A stretch of 64,000 bases of DNA, taken from the NCBI RefSeq assembly GCF_000518645.1, contig NZ_JADZ01000022.1:62001-126000 (forward strand). The letters run 5' to 3'. The notes beneath the pieces were generated by a model that ran no database searches, was not told the origin of the DNA, and saw only the letters and a list, made by a program, of their open reading frames with translations. Positions 59,570 to 64,000 of this stretch are shown here, piece by piece; within the stretch, counting starts at the first letter, position 1; each line of letters starts with the position of its first letter. This DNA is from Curvibacter gracilis ATCC BAA-807. GTDB taxonomy: Bacteria; Pseudomonadota; Gammaproteobacteria; Burkholderiales; Burkholderiaceae_C. Position numbers and translations under genes: made by a program.

Positions 59570-60364
59570 TCAGATGAAGATGCCGCGGGTGATGCCGCCA
59601 TCGACGGCAATGGATTCGCCGGTGATGGCACCAGCCCTCTCGGAGGCCAGGAACAGCACGGTGTCTGCAATCTCTTGGGGTTGGAGCACGCGGCGGATCG
59701 GGGTCACCTTGGCGTAGTTGGCCTCGACCTGCTCGGGCGTGAGGCCCTGCAGCTTGGCTTCCTTGGCGTACAGCTCATGGATGTGGGGGGTTTCCACCAC
59801 GCCCGGGTGGATCACGTTGACGGTGATGCCCGAGGGGCCCAATTGGTCGGACAGGGTCTTGGTCAGGTGGCAGATGGCCACATTGCGCATGCCCGACAGC
59901 TGCTTGCTGCCCCGGCCGGTGAGGCCCCCGATGTTGATGATGCGGCCGTAGCCGTTCTTCTTCATGTGGGCTGCGGCCGCCTTGGCGCAACGCATGTAGC
60001 CCACCACCTTGATGTTGATGTCTTCCAGCAGGCCTTCGGGGCTGGCGTGCTCGATTTCGCTGCGCACCAGGCCACCCGGGTGGGCGGCCCCGTTGACGAG
60101 GATGTCGATGCGCCCGAAGTGTTGGGCCACCTGTTCGATCATGGCCTCGACCTGCTCGGTGCTGCTCACATCGGCCGGTGCGGCCAGCACCTCGACACCG
60201 TACTGTTCGCTGATTTCGCGGGCCGCAGCCTGCAGAGGGCCCGCACTGCGCGCCACGACGGCCACACGCACGCCTTCGGCGGCCAGTGCCTCGGTCACGG
60301 CACGGCCGATGCCCAGACTGCCGCCGGTGACCACAGCGACTTTTCCTTTGAGTTTCAGATCCAC
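59570..60364 (-). CDS. SDR-family protein lacking the catalytic Tyr and Lys
   Basis: 264 residues, Rossmann fold with cofactor loop TGGSLGIGRAV (14-23) and NGAAHPGG. The usual catalytic residues are missing: Ser is Gly in INIGGLTG (146-147), and the YxxxK position reads SGMRN, giving Ser157 and Asn161. The helix that follows, AICHLTKTLSDQLGPSGITVNVIHPG, is otherwise normal, so the gene is not degenerate. Either another chemistry is used or the protein is a non-reducing homologue. In the catabolic run, 70 bases after the thiamine-diphosphate enzyme. Confidence 0.85.
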   Translation of the reverse strand: MDLKLKGKVAVVTGGSLGIGRAVTEALAAEGVRVAVVARSAGPLQAAAREISEQYGVEVLAAPADVSSTEQVEAMIEQVAQHFGRIDILVNGAAHPGGLVRSEIEHASPEGLLEDINIKVVGYMRCAKAAAAHMKKNGYGRIINIGGLTGRGSKQLSGMRNVAICHLTKTLSDQLGPSGITVNVIHPGVVETPHIHELYAKEAKLQGLTPEQVEANYAKVTPIRRVLQPQEIADTVLFLASERAGAITGESIAVDGGITRGIFI

Positions 60365-60434
60365 ATTAGCTCCTGGTGATGGATGAGCGCCGCTGGCGCC
60401 CGGTTGCTTGGCATGACGCTGATGAAGCCGAGGC

Positions 60435-62009
60435 TCACAGCGCCATTTCGATCAGGCTGGGCCCGGAAGTGGCGACGGCCTTGGCAAACTGCTCTGCCAG
60501 CTCCTCGGCCGTCTGGGCGCGCGAGGCTTTGACCCCATAGGACTGCGCCAGCAAGACCCAGTCGATGCGGGGGTTCTCCAGGCTGGTCATGGCAGCAGCG
60601 CGTTCGCCGAGCGCAGCCCCGCCGCGCCTGAGCTCATTGCGCAAGATCGCGTACTGGTGATTGGCGGCCACCAGCACCACCACGTTCAGCCCCTCATGCG
60701 CCATGCTCCACAGGGTCTGGATCGTGTATTGGGTGCTGCCGTCAGACACCAGGGCGACCACTGGCCGCTCGGGGCAGGCGATGGCCGCCCCCATGGCCAC
60801 GGGCAGGCCCTGCCCGATGGCCCCACCGGTGTTGGTCAAGGTGGTGTGCACGCGGGCTGCAGCAGAAGCGGCATAGAAGGGATAGCCGCAGGTGCCGCCC
60901 TCGACCGACACGATGGCCTGGTCCGGCAGTTCACGCGCCAGCACGGCGGCGATCTTCTGGGGCGTCAACTCACCTGTGGGCTGCTCCGGCATCGGCACCT
61001 GCGGTGCCACATACGCAGGTGCCGCCAGCGCCTCAGCCAGCGCCTCCAGCCGGGTGGCCGCGTCTTCGCCGGGCTGGCTCAGCAGCAGCAGGCGGTCTGG
61101 GGTGACCATCTCGCTCGCATGGCCCTCGTAGCCGAAATAGGTCACCGGGGGCAAAGCCCCCACCAGCACCACCAGATCGGATGCGTCGAGCACCTGGCGG
61201 GCGGGTTCCGGGAAATACGGCAGCCGATCAAAGACCGGCAAGCCCTGCCCACGCTCCGAGCGCGCCGGGAAGGTCTCGGCATAGGCGCGCCCTGGCAGCA
61301 CCTGGCACAGGCGGGCCACGGCCTTTTGAGCACGCTCACCCAATCCGCTCAAGGCACCGCCACCGCCCAACAGGAACAAAGGGGCCTTGGCTTGACGAAG
61401 CGCGTGCACGCCAGCGGCCAGGTCGAAATGCGAGAGCGACGGCGAGGGCGCGGCCACGGCCTCGCCTTTGCTGGAGCCGGCCGCTGCGTCCAGCGTGCCG
61501 TACTGGTAGTCGGCCGGGAAGATCAGCGTGGCCGACTGCCCGCCATGGGCCAGGCTCTGCCGCACGGCCTGCGCGGCAGCCGGCGCGGCATCGGCCACGC
61601 TGTCAATGCGATGCACCCAACCGGACACCGGACGCGCCAGGGACTCGATGTCGGAGCTCAGGGGCGCATCGAACGGCAAATGCCAACTGGTGTGATCGCC
61701 GATGAGGTTGACGATCGGGGTGTGGGCGCGCTTGGCGTTGTGCAGGTTGGCAATGCCGTTGGCAAATCCGGGGCCCAGGTGCAGCAGGGTGGCCGCAGGA
61801 CGACCCAGCATGCGGCCATAGCCGTCAGCGGCGCCCGTGCACACGTTTTCCTGCAATCCGATCACGCAACGGACCGCGTCCTGCGTCTCCATGGATCGCA
61901 CGACATCCAGTTCCGTGGTGCCGGGGTTGGCAAAGCAGGTATCCACGCCCTGAGCGGCCAGTTGGGCCAAAAGCAGGTCTGCTCCAGTGGGGTATTTTTC
62001 GGTGGTCAT
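60435..62009 (-). CDS. Thiamine-diphosphate-dependent decarboxylase/acetolactate synthase-like
   Basis: 524 residues from the ATG at 62009 (MTTEKYPTGADLLLAQLAAQGVDTCFANPGTTELDVVRSME). Three-domain TPP enzyme: PYR domain with catalytic Glu in IGLQENVCTGAADGYGRM, central domain, and PP domain with SVEGGTCGYPFYAASAA, GLPVAMGAAIA and the metal motif SDGSTQY followed by ANHQYAILRNEL. Length and sequence fit the benzoylformate decarboxylase/IlvB-like branch. As first gene of the 13-gene run it may decarboxylate a 2-oxo acid intermediate; true branched-chain synthesis is unlikely without IlvH. Confidence 0.86.
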   Translation of the reverse strand: MTTEKYPTGADLLLAQLAAQGVDTCFANPGTTELDVVRSMETQDAVRCVIGLQENVCTGAADGYGRMLGRPAATLLHLGPGFANGIANLHNAKRAHTPIVNLIGDHTSWHLPFDAPLSSDIESLARPVSGWVHRIDSVADAAPAAAQAVRQSLAHGGQSATLIFPADYQYGTLDAAAGSSKGEAVAAPSPSLSHFDLAAGVHALRQAKAPLFLLGGGGALSGLGERAQKAVARLCQVLPGRAYAETFPARSERGQGLPVFDRLPYFPEPARQVLDASDLVVLVGALPPVTYFGYEGHASEMVTPDRLLLLSQPGEDAATRLEALAEALAAPAYVAPQVPMPEQPTGELTPQKIAAVLARELPDQAIVSVEGGTCGYPFYAASAAARVHTTLTNTGGAIGQGLPVAMGAAIACPERPVVALVSDGSTQYTIQTLWSMAHEGLNVVVLVAANHQYAILRNELRRGGAALGERAAAMTSLENPRIDWVLLAQSYGVKASRAQTAEELAEQFAKAVATSGPSLIEMAL

Positions 62010-62530
62010 GTTTGCTACTTTATCGAATAGACAAAAATTAGCAACCACCAAGACGATTTATCAGGTTTTTTCTTTGGTCCACGCTTTGCTCTTTTATGTG
62101 CTATACGTATTTGTATCTTTCTAGCCAGCCACCCGAAAGCCGCTGCTGCGCGCGACATGGCAGGGCTAAGGCGGCCAGGTCAACACCCGCCCGCGGGAGG
62201 GCATGGCTAGGCGTTGCTCAAGATGAAAGCACTGGGGCAAAGGGTGGACTTACCCGGCGAACGATCTCGTCGGCTGCAGGTTGGGCGCCCCAGGCACCTG
62301 GCCGGTTCGGCACAGGCCATGGCCGGCCTCCTGGCGCCGGGAACGCTTCGCAGAGAGCCGCCCCCTCCCGTTGATGAAGCTCAAGACGCTGCACGCCATT
62401 CGATGGCGTCATCCGCCCGCAGTGTGGGCTTGGCCTTTTGGCACGCCACTCAGGTCAAACAAGGGCACCCATCGGCATTGCTGGGTACACCATCCGCTAA
62501 GATCCAAGTCAGTTTTCAACCCGGACAATC
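62010..62530. promoter_or_regulatory. 521-base divergent regulatory region
   Basis: No gene supported. The first 90 bases are AT-rich and carry TTGCTA (62012-62017) and its complement TAGCAA (62039-62044), 21 bases apart, directly upstream of the TPP enzyme start, and ATACGTAT at 62103-62110. It should contain the promoter of the 13-gene run and, towards 62530, that of the divergent MarR gene. The middle part is GC-rich with nothing recognisable. Confidence 0.45.
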
Positions 62531-63040
62531 ATGGCCGTGCGCTCTTCCAAACGTTCCAATCCATCCGACCCAGAATTTCACCGGGCCGATTGGCCCTTCT
62601 ACTGGATCGCCCGAGTGAACACCCTCTACACGCAAGAGATCGAGCGTGTTCTCAAGGCCGTCGATTGCGATGTACCCACCTACCGGGTGCTGGCCATCCT
62701 GCAGGAACAAGGCGTGAGCAGTGTTTCCGACATCGCCGTGCATGCGGTGGGCAAGCTCTCCACCACCACCAAGATCGTCTACCGCATGAAGGCCGAGGGT
62801 CTGGTGAGCACGGAGACGTCGAAAACCGACGGCCGGGTGACGATGGTGTCTTTGACGGACGCCGGCCGCGTCGCCCTGGGACGGGTGAAGGATGCCACCC
62901 ACGGCCTGTTCGAGCGCAGCTTCGACGGGCTGACACCCGCCAAGATCGAAAGACTGAACGAATCACTGCGCATCGTGTTCCGCAATCTCAACGGCGGCGA
63001 CCATCCCATTCTGGACGCGGTGGCCTCGGACCCATCCTAG
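62531..63040 (+). CDS. MarR-family transcriptional regulator
   Basis: 169 residues: dimerisation helix WPFYWIARVNTLYTQEIERVLKAV, winged helix-turn-helix VPTYRVLAILQEQGVSSVSDIAVHAVGKLSTTTKIVYRMKAEGLVSTETSKTDGRVTMVSLTDAG. MarR proteins often respond to phenolic or aromatic acids. It is divergent from the 13-gene catabolic run and convergent with an amidase, and is the closest candidate regulator of that run. Confidence 0.9.
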   Translation: MAVRSSKRSNPSDPEFHRADWPFYWIARVNTLYTQEIERVLKAVDCDVPTYRVLAILQEQGVSSVSDIAVHAVGKLSTTTKIVYRMKAEGLVSTETSKTDGRVTMVSLTDAGRVALGRVKDATHGLFERSFDGLTPAKIERLNESLRIVFRNLNGGDHPILDAVASDPS

Positions 63041-63052
63041 GCCCGCCCCACC

Positions 63053-63099
63053 GCGATCACACACAGCGATCACACACAGCGGTCACACACAGCGATCAC
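63053..63099. repeat. 13-bp tandem repeat, about 3.6 copies
   Basis: Unit GCGATCACACACA repeated at 63053, 63066 and 63079 (third copy with one change) and partly at 63092, in the gap between the convergent MarR and amidase genes. Slippage-type repeat with no visible function. Confidence 0.85.
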
Positions 63100-63106
63100 G
63101 CAGCAA

Positions 63107-64000
63107 TCAAGCGGTGATGACCCGATGCAGCGACTGGGCCACCGCCAGTAGCTTGCGCTCTTCGCGCGGACGCCCCACCAGCTGCAGCCCCACCGGAAGG
63201 CCCCCCGGCCCCAACAGGCCCGGAACATTGACGCACGGCAGGCCCAGCAATGTCCACACCCGGCTGAAGACCGGGTCGCCCGTGGCGGCCAGCCCGGGCG
63301 GCGCTTCGCCGGGGGCCGCGGGCACGAGCAGCGCATCGGCCTCGCCCATCAAGGCCAGCACCTCGAGCACCCCTTGTGCAGCCATGGCCTTGGCTGCGGC
63401 ATAGGCCTCGTCGGTGACACCCTGGCCAACAGCCACCAGATCTCGGATGTGCTGGCTCACCCGGGGGCCATGCGCCATGACCTCGCGGCCCAGGTTCTGC
63501 GCCGCCTCTTTGGCCATCACGGTCTTTTGTGCCTGCAACAGGCCCGCCAGGGACGCTGGCAGATCCAGTGAAGCCACGGGCACCCCGGCCGCCGACAGCA
63601 AGCGGTGCCCCCTCTCCCACACCTGCTCCCCGCCGGCATCGGAGCAGGCCCATTCGTGCGTGCGGCAACTCAGCAAGCGCATGCCGGCCGCCTCTGGCAA
63701 AGGTTCGAAGCGCTCACCCGCCAGCGCCGCGCGCATCAGCTCCAGGTCTTCGGCGCCATTGGCCAGCCAGCCCACGGTGTCCAGCGATGGCGCAAAGGCC
63801 TTCACACCCGCACCGCTGACCAGGTCATGGCTGGGCTTGAGGGCAAACACGCCGCAATAGGAGGCAGGGCGAATCAGCGAGCCCGCGGTCTGCGAGCCGA
63901 ATGCCAGAGGCACCATGCCACTGGCCACAGCGGCGGCGGAGCCGCTGGACGAGCCCCCCGGCGTGTGCGCCGTGTCCCAGGGGTTGGCCGTGGGGCCTGG
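63107..64000 (-). CDS. Amidase-signature protein, 5' end outside window
   Basis: C-terminal 297 residues of an amidase. The edge preserves the signature: TPGGSSSGSAAAVASGM (cis-Ser) and FGSQTAGSLIRPASYCGVFALKPSHD (nucleophile Ser in GSLIRPA). The C-terminus ends GLPCVNVPGLLGPGGLPVGLQLVGRPREERKLLAVAQSLHRVI, typical of the family. The catalytic lysine lies upstream, outside the window. It may feed the catabolic run by hydrolysing an amide substrate, since it lies next to the MarR regulator. Confidence 0.9.
   Translation of the reverse strand, partial: PGPTANPWDTAHTPGGSSSGSAAAVASGMVPLAFGSQTAGSLIRPASYCGVFALKPSHDLVSGAGVKAFAPSLDTVGWLANGAEDLELMRAALAGERFEPLPEAAGMRLLSCRTHEWACSDAGGEQVWERGHRLLSAAGVPVASLDLPASLAGLLQAQKTVMAKEAAQNLGREVMAHGPRVSQHIRDLVAVGQGVTDEAYAAAKAMAAQGVLEVLALMGEADALLVPAAPGEAPPGLAATGDPVFSRVWTLLGLPCVNVPGLLGPGGLPVGLQLVGRPREERKLLAVAQSLHRVITA

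Noticed and set aside
62100-62510. Possible small genes between the TPP enzyme and MarR
   Set aside because: Several overlapping short frames, none with a ribosome-binding site, codon bias or family feature.
1-64000. tRNA, rRNA, CRISPR, prophage or integrative element
   Set aside because: No cloverleaf genes, regularly spaced repeats, integrase, recombinase or phage structural genes were recognised; the only mobile DNA is the 260-bp element.

Overview
The window is GC-rich (roughly two thirds G+C) bacterial chromosome, densely packed with accessory metabolism and regulators. It holds six Bug-type (tripartite tricarboxylate transporter family) periplasmic receptors with no TctA/TctB membrane subunits beside them, a Neisseria-type trimeric porin, paired IclR regulators, and the Lrp/ornithine cyclodeaminase/citrulline hydrolase module. 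This combination points to a betaproteobacterium of the order Burkholderiales, probably Comamonadaceae-like. That is an inference from gene content, not from a marker gene. I found no rRNA, tRNA, CRISPR array, integrase or complete insertion sequence.

Layout. 1-1712: 5' part of a P-type cation ATPase. 1960-3885: NemR-like repressor and NemA-like old yellow enzyme with two identical-architecture operators. 4092-6701: citrulline hydrolase (ctlX-like, broken by a one-base frameshift), ornithine cyclodeaminase and a divergent Lrp/AsnC regulator. 6821-8650: acyl-CoA synthetase. 8685-22474: an organosulfur-type accessory region. It has a DszA/NtaA-like and an SfnG-like flavin monooxygenase, three family-5 ABC receptors, an amidase, a DszB-like desulfinase with its Cys/His/Arg active site, and an NmrA-like oxidoreductase. 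A diguanylate cyclase and an aldo/keto reductase sit inside it. 22668-25723: metallophosphoesterase, dihaem cytochrome c, ECF sigma factor and membrane anti-sigma operon. 25800-29302: TetR with a DUF6130-type lipoprotein, then LysR with an MFS exporter. 29812-31014: porin with a strong terminator.

31079-42732 continues the sulfur theme: a nitroreductase, a thiol-dioxygenase/four-rhodanese fusion, Bug receptors, acetoacetyl-CoA synthetase, an AraC regulator, a sulfonate/sulfate-ester-type ABC receptor, and a sulfatase gene inactivated by a 260-bp non-autonomous element with 23-bp terminal inverted repeats. 42775-47969: APC permease, a Bug receptor, a nitroreductase and two tandem IclR paralogues.

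48244-62009 is a same-strand run of 13 genes: thiamine-diphosphate (TPP) enzyme, non-canonical SDR, BNR beta-propeller, VOC (extradiol-type) protein, AA_synth-family protein, alpha/beta hydrolase, NIPSNAP protein, FAD aromatic hydroxylase, two aldehyde dehydrogenases and three Bug receptors. It looks like an uncharacterised aromatic or heteroaromatic catabolic operon, with a MarR regulator and an amidase at its upstream end (62531-64000).

The two best candidates for an undescribed system are the Dsz-like region (8.7-22.5 kb) and the 13-gene catabolic operon (48.2-62.0 kb). Functions are inferred from motifs read by eye and remembered family sequences; no database search was run.
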